Notes: a model not told the origin generated them from the letters alone. A stretch of DNA of 64,000 nucleotides from Bubalus kerabau (GCF_029407905.1 NC_073635.1:42151501-42215500); one strand, 5' to 3'; counted from the stretch's first letter, positions 13,239 to 25,500 are shown. Program-made: numbers and translations.

Positions 13239-13362
13239 AAGAGGCTAATATTAGACAGGCTGGGGCCTGGGCCCTGGGCCCCTATGCTGCAGTGTTTACA
13301 CCGGATGAAATGTCTTTTCCAGTAACAAACTACAAAGAAACTCTAAAGGACTAAAAATAACT

Positions 13363-14143
13363 TCAGTTCAGTTCAGTTCAGTTCTGTTCAGTCGCTCAGT
13401 CATGTCTGACTCTTTGTGACCCCATGAATCGCAGCACGCCAGGCCTCCCTGTCCATCACCAACTCCCGGAGTCCACTCAAACTCACATCCAACGAGTCGG
13501 TGATGCCATCCAGCCATCTCATCCTCTGTCGTCCCCTTCTCCTCCTGCCCCCATTCCCTCCCAGCATCAGAGTCTTTTCCAATGAGTCAACTCTTCACAT
13601 GAGGTGGCCAAAGTACTGGAGTTTCAGCTTTAGCATCATTCCTTCCAATGAACACCCAGGACTGATCTCCTTTAGAATGGACTGGTTGGATCTCCTTGCA
13701 GTCCAAGGGACTCTCAAGAGTCTTCTCCAACACCACAGGTCGAAAGCATCAATTCTTTGGTGCTCAGCTTTCTTCACAGTCCAACATTCACATCCATACA
13801 TGATCACTGGAAAAAACATAGCCTTGACTAGACGGACCTTTGTTGGCAAAGTAATGTCTCTGCTTTTCAATATGCTATCTAGGTTGGTCATAACTTTCCT
13901 TCCAAGGAGTAAGCATCTTTTAATTTCATGGCTGCACTCACCATCTGCAGTGATTTTGGAGCCCCCAAAAATCAAATCTGACACTGTTTCCACTGTTTCT
14001 CCATCTGTTTCCCATGAACTGATGGAACCAGATGCCATGATCTTTGTTTTCTGAATGTTGAGCTTTAAGCCAACTTTTTCACTCTCCTCTTTCACTTTCA
14101 TCAAGAGGCTTTTTAGTTCCTCTCCATTTTCTGCAATAAGGGT
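13363..14143 (-). mobile_element. BovB LINE, 5'-truncated, antisense, (AACTG)n tail
   Basis: The plus strand starts with a CAGTT run (antisense of the AACTG tail). The element then reads backwards through the C-terminal domain and stops inside the reverse transcriptase just after the YADD box would be met ('ataagggtg'). Two minus-strand frames cover it, at 13595-14104 (169 codons, SEKVGLKLNIQKTKIMASG, VMTNLDSILKSRDITLPTKV, LWCWRRLLRVPWT) and 13400-13582. A stop just after HLM separates them. Confidence 0.92.
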
Positions 14144-14144
14144 G

Positions 14145-14450
14145 CCCTACATGAGCAATTTGGGCAAATTATGAACAGGATATAAGAAGACCAAAAACCC
14201 ATGAAACACCACCAAGGGGTGGGGAGACCACCTAAGTCATCCCTCCATTTCAATCCATGTAACATGCCTACCCTCATCCCATATAAGGAACAGTTTGCCC
14301 CACCTCAGGAAGTGAGTAAGCAAACTTGTTACTTGTTTTTGCACTATCCTTTACTACAGCATGGGTCTCAGTAAAGGTTTGCCTGAATTTCTTGTTGCAC
14401 CTTGTATCAATATCTATTGATTCAGAAGGCCTGGAACCCTGGTTAGTAAA
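14145..14450 (+). mobile_element. Probable LTR fragment (gammaretrovirus-like R/U5)
   Basis: The stretch has LTR-like layout: a TATA-like 'catataaggaac' near 14279, then a polyadenylation-like 'agtaaaggtttgcctgaattt' near 14371, then a T/G-rich U5-like part. No 5' end with TG, no TSD and no internal region were found, so it is a fragment at best. An unrelated unique sequence is possible. Confidence 0.4.
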
Positions 14451-15800
14451 AAATATTGTTGTTGTTGAGTTGGCAAGGGATGAAATCCATAAGAAATAGG
14501 TAAGAGAGAGAGTCACAGGCTATTCTGGTGTTTATTGTACTTCATGGATTGCTACATGTTCTAGAAATACCAGAGGAAGATACAAAATAAATCTCTTTTA
14601 AAAATCTGTTATAAATATAATAAATAGAAACAAAAACAATGAAATCTCATCTAAATAAAAGAATGGCAAAAATATTTTAATTAAGTCACAGTGATATTTT
14701 GATCAGCCTAAATTTAAATTTAGGTTGGTGGTGGTGTTTTGTAGATGTTCAGGTATATAGCACTAAACCACATTTTACTTTGTTCTCTGTAGTTTGGCCC
14801 TTCAATTACATATTTTCCTTGAATACAGCTTAGTCCAGGAAGTTTTTTTGTTTTTTAATTACCAAAACTATTCTTAACAAGTGGTTAAAAACTATGCCTT
14901 TAGCCTACTTGAAGTTTTCCCTTTAAAATAAATTTGGCATATTGTAAATGATAAACATGGAATCACTTTCAATTCTGAATATGTTCTACCAAATTTCACA
15001 ATTATGACATAAATGTTATATTAAAATTTTATTTATTAGATTAAATCCAAGATTTTGCACTTCTTATTTTTTTGTAAGACATTTTTTCCCCAAGCAAATA
15101 TATACTAGCTCACCCTCCATCCAACAAAAATATATTTTCATTATCTGAATTTGTGTGTTAGGATGGTGATGATGGAAAATATTAATATACACAAAATAAT
15201 TTCTCAAGATTTTAAACATAAATGAAAATTTCATATTTATTCTAGTTGGTTATAACATAGCTGTGCCCAAGAACTTTTAAATAATTAATACACTTTTATA
15301 AGAAAAATCACTTTTGAGTTTTTTTTTTTTTTTTTTCCCCTTAAAGTGGGTAACACCCATCCTGAAAACTTGATTTTATTAGTAGTCAGTAGGCTTGTTG
15401 GACTGATCCCATAAGACACTTTACAGGGAAGGAGAAACAAAGACTTCCAATAACAATTTATTTGGGGACTGAATTAAATAATATGACACACAATGAAGTG
15501 TCTAAAGGAAGAGTCTCTTTATATATGGGAATATCATATACACAAAGGTGAAAATATCTTCCAATTAGGAAAAGATTTGAAAAGCATTTACTGACTTCTT
15601 AGAGAAAGGAAATGGAAATCCATCTCAATCATTATTGCTGCAGTACCACATCATTGCAGCAGGCACAAAACTAGGTTAATTTCTTTAAAAGATATGGAAT
15701 GTTGACACGGTTTACTTTAGGGTCATGAAAGGATCAGGCCTATACATGCATGGGCAATACTGAATAGAGATTCCCTTTATCATTACTTATACTCACTTAA
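14451..15800. other. No recognised feature
   Basis: About 1.35 kb of AT-rich sequence with a T run at about 15320-15336. No gene or repeat recognised. Confidence 0.4.
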
Positions 15801-18153
15801 AAGATGTCCTTTTCATTATAGGGGACTGGAATGCAAAAGTAGGAAGTCAAGAAACACCTGGAGTAACAGGCAAATTTGGCCTTGGAATATGGAATGAAGC
15901 AGGGCAAAGACTAATAGAATTTTGCCAAGAAAATGCACTGGTCATAGCAAACACCCTCTTCCAACAACACAAAGGAAGACTCTATACATGGACATCACCA
16001 GATGGTCAACACCGAAATCAGACTGATTATATTCTTTGTGGCCAGAGATGGAGAAGCTCTATACAGTCAGCAAAAACAAGACCAGGAGCTGACTGTGGCT
16101 CAGACCATGAACTCCTTATTGCCACATTCAGACTTAAATTGAAGAAAGTAGAGAAAACCACTAGGCCTTTCAGGTATGTCCTAAATCAAATCCCTTATGA
16201 TTATACAGTGGAAGTGAGAAATAGATTTAAGGGACTAGATTTGATAGATAGAGTGCCTGATGAACTATGGACAGAGGTTCGTGACTGTACAGGAGACAGG
16301 GATCAAGACCATCCCCATGGAAAAGAAATGCAAAAAAGCAACATTGCTGTCTGAAGAGGCCTTACAAATAGCTGTAAAAAGAAGAGAAGCAAGAAGCAAA
16401 GGAGAAAAGGAAAGATATAAGCATCTGAATGCAGATTTCTAAAGAATAGCAAGAAGAGATAAGAAAGTCTTCCTCAGCAACCAATGCAAAGAAATAGAGG
16501 AAAACAACAGAATGGGAATGACTAGAGATCCCGTCAAGAAAATTAGAGATACCAAGGGAACATTTCATGCAAAGATGGGCTCGATAAAAGACAGATGTGG
16601 TATGGACCTAACAAAAGCAGAAGATATTAAGAAGAGGTGGCAGGAATACACAGAAGAACTGTACAAAAAGGATCTTCATGACCAAGATAATCATGATGGT
16701 GTGATCACTCACCTAGAGCCAGACATCCTGGAATGTGACGTCACATAGGCCTTAGAAAGCATCACTACGAAGAAAGCTAAAGGAGCTGATGAAATTCCAG
16801 TTGAGCTACTTCAAATCCTCAAAGATGATGCTGTGAAAGTGCTGCATTCAAAATGCCAGCAAATTTGGAAAACTCAGAAGTGGCCACAGGATTGGAAAAG
16901 TTCAGTTTTCATTCCAATCCCAAAGAGAGGCAATGCCAAAGAATGCTCAAACTACCGCACAATTGCACTCATCTCACATGCTAGTAAAGTAATACTCAAA
17001 ATTCTCCAAGCCAGGCTTCAGCAATATGTGAACCGTGAACTACTAGATGTTCAACCTGGTCTTAGAAAAGGCACAGGGACCAGAGATCAAATTGCAAACA
17101 TCCACTGGATCATCGAAAAAGCAAGAGAGTTCCAAAAAAACATCTATTTCTGCTTTATTGACTATGCCAAAGCCTTTGACTGTGTGGATCACAATAAACT
17201 GTGGAAAATTCTGAAAGAGATGGGAATACCAGACCCCCTGACCTGCCTCTTGAGAAACCTATATGCAGGTCAGGAAGCAATAGTTAGAACTGGACATGGA
17301 ACAACAGACTGGTTCCAAATAAGAAAAGGAGTATGTCAAGGCTGTATATTGTCACCCTGCTTATTTAACTTCTATGCAGAGTACATCATGAGAAATGCTG
17401 GGCTGGAAGAAGCAGAAGCTGGAATCAAGATTGCCGGGAGAAATATCAATAATCTCAGATATGCAGATGACACCACCCTTATGGCAGAAAGTGAAGAGGA
17501 CCTAAAAAGCCTTTTGATGACAATGAAAGAGGAGAGTGAAAGAGTTGGCTTAAAGGTCAACTTTCAGAAAACTAAGATCAGGGGTCACTGCAGATGGTGA
17601 CTGCAGCCATGGAATTAAAAGACGCTTGCTCCTTGGAAGGAAAATTATGTCCAACCTAGATAGCATATTCAAAAGCAGAGACATTACTTTGCCAACAAAG
17701 GTTCGTCTAGTCAAGGCTATGGTTTTTCCTGTGGTCATGTATGGATGTGTGAGTTGGACTGTGAAGAAAGCTGAGCCCTGAAGAATTGTTGCTTTGGAAG
17801 TGTGGTGTTGGAGAAGACTCTTGAGAGTCCCTTGGACTGCAAGGAGATCCAACCAGTCCATTCTGAAGGAGCTCAGCCCTGGGATTTCTTTGGAAGGAAT
17901 GATGCTAAAGCTGAAACTCCAGTACTTTGGCCACCTCATGTGAAGAGTTGACTCATTGGAAAAGACTCTGATGCTGCAAGGAGGAGAAGGGGATGACAGA
18001 GGATGAGATGGCTGGATGGCATCACTAACTCGATGGACGTGAGTCTAAGTGAAGTCCAGGAGTTGGTGATGGACAGTGAGGCCTGGTGTGCTGCAGTTCA
18101 TGGGGTCACAAAGAGTCGGACACGACTGAGCAACTGAACTGAACTGTACTGAA
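15801..18153 (+). mobile_element. BovB LINE, long copy with endonuclease and RT
   Basis: Enters the element at the 'GDWNAKVGSQETPGVTGKFG' part of the APE-type endonuclease and continues through the linker, the whole reverse transcriptase and the C-terminal domain to an imperfect AACTG tail. A deletion near 17580 removes the part normally between KIMAS and the ITADGDCS block. A two-base loss near 16290 shifts the endonuclease/linker frame. Nonsense changes lie at 16440-16442 and 16746-16748. Non-functional but well preserved. Confidence 0.93.
16833..17600 (+). pseudogene. BovB reverse transcriptase domain remnant
   Basis: A 255-codon open stretch inside the BovB copy at 15801-18153. It covers the reverse transcriptase core. 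Residues 21-47 hold the N-terminal RT block (WKSSVFIPIPKRG...SNYRTIALI), residues 108-116 are motif A (FIDYAKAFD, with the catalytic aspartates), residues 166-175 are the GVCQGCILSP block, and YADD is at 210-213. All expected catalytic acids are therefore still present. In the parent element this enzyme copies element RNA at a nicked target. The first Met is not a real start: the same frame continues upstream through two nonsense codons (16746-16748 and 16440-16442), and the 3' end is cut by an internal deletion near 17580. It cannot make a complete protein. Confidence 0.9.
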
Positions 18154-18689
18154 CCCCTACATTGTGTATGGGCCAACTCTAAAATTTTTCTGAAGAAAAC
18201 CCTTTGAGAGAAGAGACGGCAGTGGCCTGAAATGAGGAAGAAGTCCACATAAAGTCTAGTCAAGCTGATGGATGTGTGAAGCCTACCTTGGTCAAGAGAA
18301 AGCAAACAGGAGAGAATAATGGGAAACAGTTGGTTTAGAAAGCATTTTAAGAAAATGAGGAGGTGATACATCAGTGGTGTCAAAGAGGTGGGAATTCCTG
18401 GAAACAAAATTTCTAGGCAGAGAGAAAAGAAAAGATGCTTTTTTTTCTAATGTTCCCCTTTTCACTTCTGTTCTCAGCCTTGTCTTAAAAGAAGAGGAAA
18501 CTTAAATAGTTTCTCTAGTCTATTTTTTTTTTTTTTAATATATTCTGGGTCTAAATGATTGCCTTGATCAGAAGTTCTTGTCTTCTGGTCCCCAGCTCTT
18601 TACCAGATATAAGGTGTTTCCACAATAAAATGTATCAAAACACGAGTCTACTGGAGAGGAAAGGTCCGTGGACTTAAAAAATCATTCAC
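18154..18689. other. No recognised feature
   Basis: Follows the BovB tail. Contains a T run at about 18521-18536. No gene or repeat recognised. Confidence 0.4.
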
Positions 18690-19190
18690 AACCTAAAAGT
18701 TGAAAGTTAAGTTTTATTCAGTTGGAATTTTTAGGACTTCAAGCCTGAGAGGCAGCATCTCCAGTAACCCTGAGAGAACTTCTCTGGGGAAACCAGATTA
18801 TATAAAAGTTTTGGAACAAAGGGCAGGTAGTTTGAACATCAAAAGATTATCGTAAATGAAAGAAAAGTGGATATCTGACTTTAAGGAACTTAGCTCTTTC
18901 CTATCTATGGGAAGATGCAAAAGTCTGGACTCACTGAAATCATTCCTTTGATATGCACCTCAGCTATCTGGAGCCAGGATCCTGTGTTTTCACATCATCA
19001 CTTTCCTCAAGTTTCACTGTGGGGAGTGGCTGCATCTGATAGCTGTGAGATGTCAGGTACTCTTTCCTTCCTGAATTCCCTCAGGGCTCACCAGCTTACC
19101 AAAATGGTGGCTGCAATTGCTGATGATGTAACATCCTTTGTTTACTGATATGGAGGAAATATTTCATTTCTCAGCCTGAAGGACCACACA
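18690..19190 (-). mobile_element. Candidate LTR-type relic, antisense
   Basis: The plus strand has 'gttaagttttattcag' near 18705, whose complement holds an AATAAA-like signal (aataaaac). It continues into a more GC-rich, organised stretch ('cagcatctccagtaaccctgag', 'actgtggggagtggctgcatctg') that contrasts with the AT-rich flanks. This composition and the buried signal suggest an LTR or similar dispersed repeat. I cannot name the family and see no TSD. Confidence 0.35.
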
Positions 19191-20199
19191 CATTTCTTAT
19201 AGCAAAGAAATGTTCTCACATGTGTTTCATTCTCTGTGTTGTCTGACACAAAACAAACTGCCATTTCTTTAACCACTATCATTGTTTAATTACGTTTAAT
19301 CTAGAGTCTCCTTAACTTAGATTCAGTACAATTATTTGTATAAAAATATTAGAATGGAGCTCTACACTGCCATATATTCTTATTACTTTTATACATTTCC
19401 AATGACTGACAAATATATTTGTAATTGAAATTCTTTTCAATTCCATCCTAATAGTAGTCTAAGAACTCCAAATAAAACCATAGGTTAGCCTGTCTGAATG
19501 CAAAATTTTAAATGAATTATAGAATTTTTAAGATAATAAAGTTCCATTGTGGTTGTACTCATCCTTTTCAAACAATGCTAACAAAGTGCTGCAAGTGTAA
19601 GTCTTCTAGGTCCTTCTTTACTGAATAGATAAATATCATTAGCACTTTATTTGCACATTAATAAAAACAAAATACTTGAATATTCTCTCAGGTATGTTAA
19701 ATATTTCCCATGCAATGTTATTTCCTTATTAGTAAATCTGCTTCTTTTTATACAAAATTAAAAGGGAAGAGAGTAAACTCTAGTTACAGAGGTCCAATTC
19801 AGTACATGTCACTGTTATTTTATCTTCTTCATAAACACACACAGTGAAGGGAATTTTTAAAAAATGGGCTTCCATCCTAGCTGGATTTATAAAACTGAAT
19901 GATTTATAAATAACTTAAATAAAAATGGAAGCATTTCCAAGGTGTTAACTGCACAAATTAAGTTTATATGACAGGATTTTAGAACTATTGCTCAGTTTGA
20001 TTAGTAATAATTTTAGGAAAAAAAAATGCATACCTGTCTCTTATAGTCATATATTATTTATTAAAGCAAATATATATATTTGTATTTTAATAAGAATTTT
20101 CCAAGTTAAACAGTCTTCATTACTGTGAATACAGGCAATATGAACAGCAACTGATAAGTCCTTAATTGCTCTAAATGTGCTGAAAATGTTATGGTAAGA
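19191..20199. other. No recognised feature
   Basis: About 1 kb of AT-rich sequence. No gene or repeat recognised. Confidence 0.4.
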
Positions 20200-20312
20200 A
20201 TCTAAGGTGGCCTGGGCCTGCAACAGATTGGAGGAGGGTTTGGGTTCCCATAGGCTGAAACTGGGTCATGGTGATGATAGAGCACCAGATACTAATCACT
20301 AGACCAGAAATC
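20200..20312 (-). mobile_element. tRNA-Glu-like sequence, probable CHR SINE
   Basis: The complement of about 20243-20310 starts 'tggtctagtgattag', very close to the A-box half of tRNA-Glu. It continues 'tggtgctctatcatcaccatgaccc', a diverged anticodon-to-T-arm part, then a degenerate B box ('cagtttcagcctatggg') followed by 'gcaggcccaggcca', like a CHR tail body. It cannot fold as a good tRNA, so it is not a tRNA gene. A degraded CHR SINE is most likely; a retroviral element carrying a tRNA-Glu-like piece is the alternative. Confidence 0.45.
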
Positions 20313-20880
20313 AATGACAAGGGCCCTAGCCATTGAGTTTTGCAGAAAAGCATTTCCACAAAGACAGAAATTAGTGAAGCAAATAAAGTGTTTATTAAGA
20401 GGAAAAGAGAAACAGTATGTGTGGATAGAAATAGGGGCAAACTCAGAGGGAGAACCCCTGAGTTACTGAGTCACATCCTCATGGCAGTTTGAATTATTTT
20501 ATTGGATATATCTTCTGGTTTTCCTTTGGCCAATCATTTTAATTTGCCTGATTCACAGTCCATATTTGGTATATTTCAGGATTCTTCCATGTGTGCACAT
20601 GAATCTTTTAGCCTAAATGGATTCTACCAAAGAGGCCTATGGGTACAGTATCCCATAAAAATTACTCTACCTTTGACCTACAAGGAGCCTTTCTTTATGG
20701 GAGGTGTCCTGACTTCAGGAATGAGAAATATGTGGTCTGGGCAGGGCCCAGACAACTCTCTTAATTGCCTTGATAGTCTCATCTTGAAGTTTCAGTCCAT
20801 AGGGGATGAATCTCCAATTGCTTTACCCTCGGGGGTTGGTGTAGGGCATCTACCTCCTACCTCAATAGAATATAAAAACA
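20313..20880 (-). mobile_element. Candidate LTR/ERV-type relic, antisense
   Basis: Adjacent to the tRNA-Glu-like piece. The sequence is less AT-rich than its surroundings and has organised words ('attcacagtccatatttggtatatttcagg', 'cacatgaatcttttagcctaaatggattctacc') that look like a dispersed repeat. The plus-strand frame at 20502-20885 (127 codons) has no recognisable domain and is best seen as chance. Family not identified. Confidence 0.35.
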
Positions 20881-22069
20881 TTTAATTTTAATGAAACATT
20901 TCAGAATTAAGTAAGTTGGTCACTTTAAAACATTGTTATTAGTAGGTAAACAGAAAACATTCTGAAATTACAAAATACCTTGTTTAAAAAAATCATTAAT
21001 TATACTATAATATAAATATATAGGAATTTCTCCATGAAATGGAATTTGCTCTTTGCCAGAAAATGAACTTTAAAATTGATTAACATTATCTAGCAAATTA
21101 TTATATTCCTGAGAATGATTTTCTACATTTTAATAATTTTAAAATTTTAGTTGACATTTCAAAGTAACTGAATGCATTAACAATTTATTAGAAACAATTG
21201 TGCTTATTTAAATGCAATGTATCTTAAATTATATGCAGCAATGTTGTTCTTTTTATGTAAATATCAGTTGATGCATCCACTAAGCAGAGTTTTCTTTACC
21301 TGAAGATTTGACTATTCCCACATTGTCAAGGATAAAAAAAATCCCAATTGTTATGCATTATCAGCAGTGTAGGGTACAAAATAAAGGCACTGTGTAGCAA
21401 GGAGGAAGTGGTCAATATCTCATTAGTTCACTGAAAAAGATTTACACTGCAGCACATCCTCAAGCTTCAGTCTATAAATTATGTAGAACTTTTACCCCCA
21501 ACTTGGGGACAAATCGGAATCTGCTATTCAAAGGTAGCAAAAATATTCTTTCTTAAACAGAATTTAAGTAGAAGTATGGGTTCTAAAAAAGCATATTTTA
21601 GCATAAACACTTTAAAAAGTATGTAGATGGCTAAATGGGATTTTTATAAAATTATATTTTATAATTGTGGATATGTAATATGTTTTTGGCTTTAAATGCA
21701 TAATAAACTAAAGAACAGATAATTATATGAGATTAGAACTTATTTTACAAAATAAAGAAGCAGCAATTATTTTTGAGTACCTTGTATAATACCCAGACCT
21801 TAAGTGTTTCTGTGTTCTTCTGTACTATGGATTTATTTTTCCCCAAAAGACCTTAAAAATAGAAAAACAGCATAAAACATTCTATTAAAGCAGCAAAAGT
21901 ATTTTAAAGAGGTACAATGATAGTTTATTAGAGTAAGTTTGGAGATTTAAGTATCTTTAGCAATTCAAGTAAGCATAAAATTCATTAGCATCATTTGGAA
22001 AAAAGTTAGAGACCTGAATTTGACAGTTGATGTTGTTAAGGGAAGTGAAGATGGGCACGTGATTATACG
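20881..22069. other. No recognised feature
   Basis: About 1.2 kb of very AT-rich sequence without a recognised repeat or gene. Confidence 0.4.
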
Positions 22070-22388
22070 AGACAGCAAAAGAGACACTGATGTACAGAAC
22101 AGCCTTTTGGACTCTGTGGGAGAGGGAGAGGGTGGGATGATTTGGGAGAATGGCATTGAAACACGTATAATATCATATATGAAATGAGTCGCCAGTCCAG
22201 GTTCGATGCACGATACTGGATGCTTGGGGCTGGTGCACTGGGACGACCCAGAGGGATGGTATGGGGAGGGAGGAGGGAGGAGGGTTCAGGATGGGGAACA
22301 CATGTATACCTGTGGCAGATTCATTTTGATATAAGGCAAAACCAATACAATATTGTAAAGTTAAAAAATTAAAAAAAAAATTCTAAAT
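22070..22388 (+). mobile_element. Ruminant L1 3' UTR end with A tail
   Basis: The typical ruminant L1 3' UTR order is present: 'agacagcaaaagagacactgatgta', 'ttggactctgtgggagaggg', 'gccagtccaggttcgatgca', 'gggatggtatgggg', 'gaacacatgtatacctgtgg', 'gcaaaaccaatacaatattgtaaag', then an A-rich tail. Only the last 0.3 kb of the element is present (5'-truncated). The same segment occurs antisense near 41.83-42.2 kb and 56.83-57.2 kb. Confidence 0.92.
22263..22284 (+). other. G-rich tract with G-quadruplex potential
   Basis: Four G runs of three or more (gggg, ggg, ggg, ggg) separated by one to four bases, within the L1 3' UTR. L1 3' UTRs are known to carry such G-rich tracts. Folding is inferred from the pattern only. 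Confidence 0.6.
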
Positions 22389-22490
22389 GAAAAAAAAAAT
22401 TTTTTTTGCTCATCTAGTAAAATGGGGGTAACCATTTCTGATAATAATTATGAGCCAAAAACTTATGTAAACCCTTAACATATATGCATC

Positions 22491-23359
22491 CAGTTCAGTT
22501 CAGTTGCTCAGTCGTGTCCGACTCTTTGCTACCCCATGGACTGCAGTAGGCCAGGCTTCCCCGTCCATCACCAGCTCCCGGAGCTACTCAAATTCATGTC
22601 CATTGAATCAGTGATGCCATCCAACCATCTCATCCTCTCTCATCCCCTTCTCCTCTCCTCTTCGATCTTTCCCAGCATCAGGGTCTTTTTAAATAAGTCA
22701 GTTCTTCACATCAGATAGCCAAAGTATTGGAGTTTCAGCTTCAGCCTCAGTCCTTCCAATGAATATTCAGGACTGATTTCCTTTAGGATGGAATAGTTGG
22801 ATCTCCTTGCAGTCTCAGGGACTCTCAAGAGTCTTCTCCAACACCACAGTTCAAAGGTATCAATTCTTTGGTGCTAAGCTTTCTTTATAGTCCAACTCTC
22901 ACATCCATACATGACTACTGGAAAAACCATAGCCTTGACTGGACCTTTGTTGGCAAATAATGTCTCTGCTTTTTAAAATGCTGTCTAGGTTGGTCATAGC
23001 TTTTTTTCCAAGGAGTAAGCGTCTTTTAATTTCATGGCTGCAGTCACCATCTGCAGTGATTTTGGAGACCAAAAAGATAAAATCTGTCACTGTTTCCATT
23101 GTTTCCCCATCTATTAGCCATGAAGTGATGGGACCGGATGCCATGATCTTAGTTTTCTGAATGTTGAGTTTTAAGCCAACATTTTCACTTTCATCAAGAG
23201 GCTCTTTAATTCTTCTTAGCTTTCTGCCATAAGGGTGGTGCAATCTGCATATCTGAGGTTATTGATATTTCTCCTGGCAATTTTTATTTCAGATTTTGTT
23301 TCATCCAGCCCAGCATTTCACATGATGTACTTTACATATAAGTTAAGATTCCTCAAACC
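22491..23359 (-). mobile_element. BovB LINE, 5'-truncated, antisense, with 9-bp TSD
   Basis: Begins on the plus strand with the CAGTT tail repeat. It reads backwards through the C-terminal domain and RT thumb, past the position of YADD (broken: 'gtggtgcaatctgcatatc'), to the FNLYAEYI region. Minus-strand remnant frame at 22899-23243. ATATGCATC at 22482-22490 and 23360-23368 is a perfect TSD. About 12 bases just inside the right TSD do not match BovB and may be extra bases added at the 5' junction. Confidence 0.92.
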
Positions 23360-23368
23360 ATATGCATC

Positions 23369-25283
23369 TGTAAATAGATCCGTGATTGCTGTTTTACTTT
23401 TATTCTTGCCCTAAAACATGTCTCATCATTGCTGTTCATAATGACACCATAGTTACTTATTAATGTAATCTTTTACAGCTTCTTATTTATTGTATCACCA
23501 CCCTATTTGCAAGTTTTCTCTTAATTTCTTTGATCAAGTGTTTAAGTGCTTGATTCTTCACCTTTTTTTTTTTTTTTAACCTTTCCCCTGTTCCCATCCC
23601 AAAATATAGATTCCTATCAAACTATATGACTTCATATTTCTTAGATAACTCTTCCTCTGTGCCCTTACCCAGGTCAATGTTTTCTCATTTTTGATTACCT
23701 TTCCTTCACTGCTGGTCTGGTCTATAGAAATTTCTTATTTTTTTTTTTTTAAGTATCAGCAAATTAATGTATATAATTTTTACTAACACTCATCTTTCCC
23801 TCCTTATTTTGTTGTTTTGTGTATATTATCTATAGAACATGCATAATGAATTATTTTATTTTTCAATTATATAAACTTTTCTTTTCATTTTATAAATTAT
23901 AAAATATTTGAAAGCCACACTACTGTCTTATATGTCCTTATAACCATAACCTCAAGTATATTTTATAAGTAATGTTTTTTTTTTTCTTGAAGAGTAATAA
24001 TGTGCATGAGTTTATCTGAGAGATGTCTGCTCACAGAAATGAATCAGTTTCCAGATGAAAATCAGACAATTTGACCTGTTTTTCTCCTAAACTTAACACT
24101 TAAATGTGGAGTATATACTGCACTGTGTTGTATTACCAGTTTTATGTGAATGGATTATGACAATTTAGAAAGCAATGTGAATGTAAGAGTGATAACCTTG
24201 AAACATTAATTTTAAATTATTTTTTTCATATTTACAAAAGGTTAAGATGTAACTTTTTGAGAAATATATATATCTGGAATACCAAAACACACATTTATTG
24301 AAAGCGTTATACAGACAAAGGGGCAGAAAAACTTTACAAGAACTTATTTTTAGATGATTATAAGCTAAACCTAAAATTAATGGATAGTACTTAAGAGTAC
24401 TTGGGGAAAAAAAAAATCTTGGTAATACTCAGTAGCCTAATGTCCCTAAAAATTTCAAGGAAAAGGGGTCATTTTATAATCAATATATTGTTTAACTTAT
24501 AATTGGGTAAAAATGAGAAAGGAGCATGAAAATATCCTCAGACTGACGTCTTTTGCAGGAAGAATCTGGCAGTGGCATCAGGTACCAGCTGGCGTTTATG
24601 CAGGCTCCTCCTGGGCCAGAAGCCAGGAAAGGATTGCAGTAATCTAATCCTGAAATAACAAAAGCGTGAAAGACCACTTCAAGGTCTAATTCAAATAGAC
24701 ACGATTACAACCTAATAGGGGTTTCTTCAGGAGAAAGGATGATAGAATACTTTCCCTAGGAAATTAAATATTTTAAAACAAAATAAATCCAGGAAATATA
24801 GAAAGCTATATTTTATGATTATTCATTTCTACCAGCAATTAAAGCATTTAGCTCAATAGAAGAGGAAAAATTCAAAATAAACTACAATATGAAAGATAAT
24901 TAAGACCAAAAGGGGCATATTGCAGCTTTGATTATTTCCATAAGTATTCTTCCACAGTTCATGGTTAATATATGTCATATAGTTATACTGTACATAATCT
25001 GGCTGGCTAACCTTTTTGCTATTGATTGGAATTTAACCCTACTAGAAATACTTTAAAATGTGCAAACATAAAAAGCAATACATTACAATGATGAATTAAC
25101 AGCTAAAAGCAAAATATTTGTGATAAAATGAAAAAGCGTATTTTAAAAATCCAGTTGTATAACACAGACTGAATAAAGAAGATGATAAAAGAACTATTTT
25201 GTTAATTAAAATCGTAAGATAATGCTACAATGTGTGATTGTAAATTACTCTGATTGAAACAGTTGTATATATTATACTCAATG
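23369..25283. other. No recognised gene; T-rich sequence
   Basis: About 1.9 kb, AT-rich with several T runs (near 23562, 23740 and 23975). A GC-richer patch at about 24530-24680 may be a remnant of an old dispersed repeat, but I cannot name it. Confidence 0.4.
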
Positions 25284-25500
25284 TGAGTAAGTGTGCATGT
25301 GCTCAGTCATGTCTGACTCTTTGTGAACCCATGGACTGTGGCCTGCCATGGTCCTCTGTCCATGGGATATTCCAGGCAAGAATACTGGAATGGATAGCCA
25401 TTTCCTTTTCCAGGGTATCTTCCTGACCCAGAGATTAAACACAGTCTTGTCTCTGGCATTACAGGCAGATTCTTTGCCATCTGAGCCACCACCAGACAAG
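25284..25500 (-). mobile_element. Bov-tA SINE
   Basis: Antisense Bov-tA: 'gtgctcagtcatgtctgactc', 'ggtcctctgtccatggg', 'ccaggcaagaatactggaat', 'gcagattctttgccatctgagccacc'. The B-box segment is diverged. No clear TSD. Confidence 0.9.

Noticed and set aside
20243..20310. Functional tRNA-Glu gene on the minus strand
   Set aside because: The B box and T arm are degenerate and the stems do not pair; a SINE or retroelement relic fits better.
20502..20885. 127-codon plus-strand frame as a gene
   Set aside because: No motif, no exon-like signals, and it lies in a probable repeat relic.
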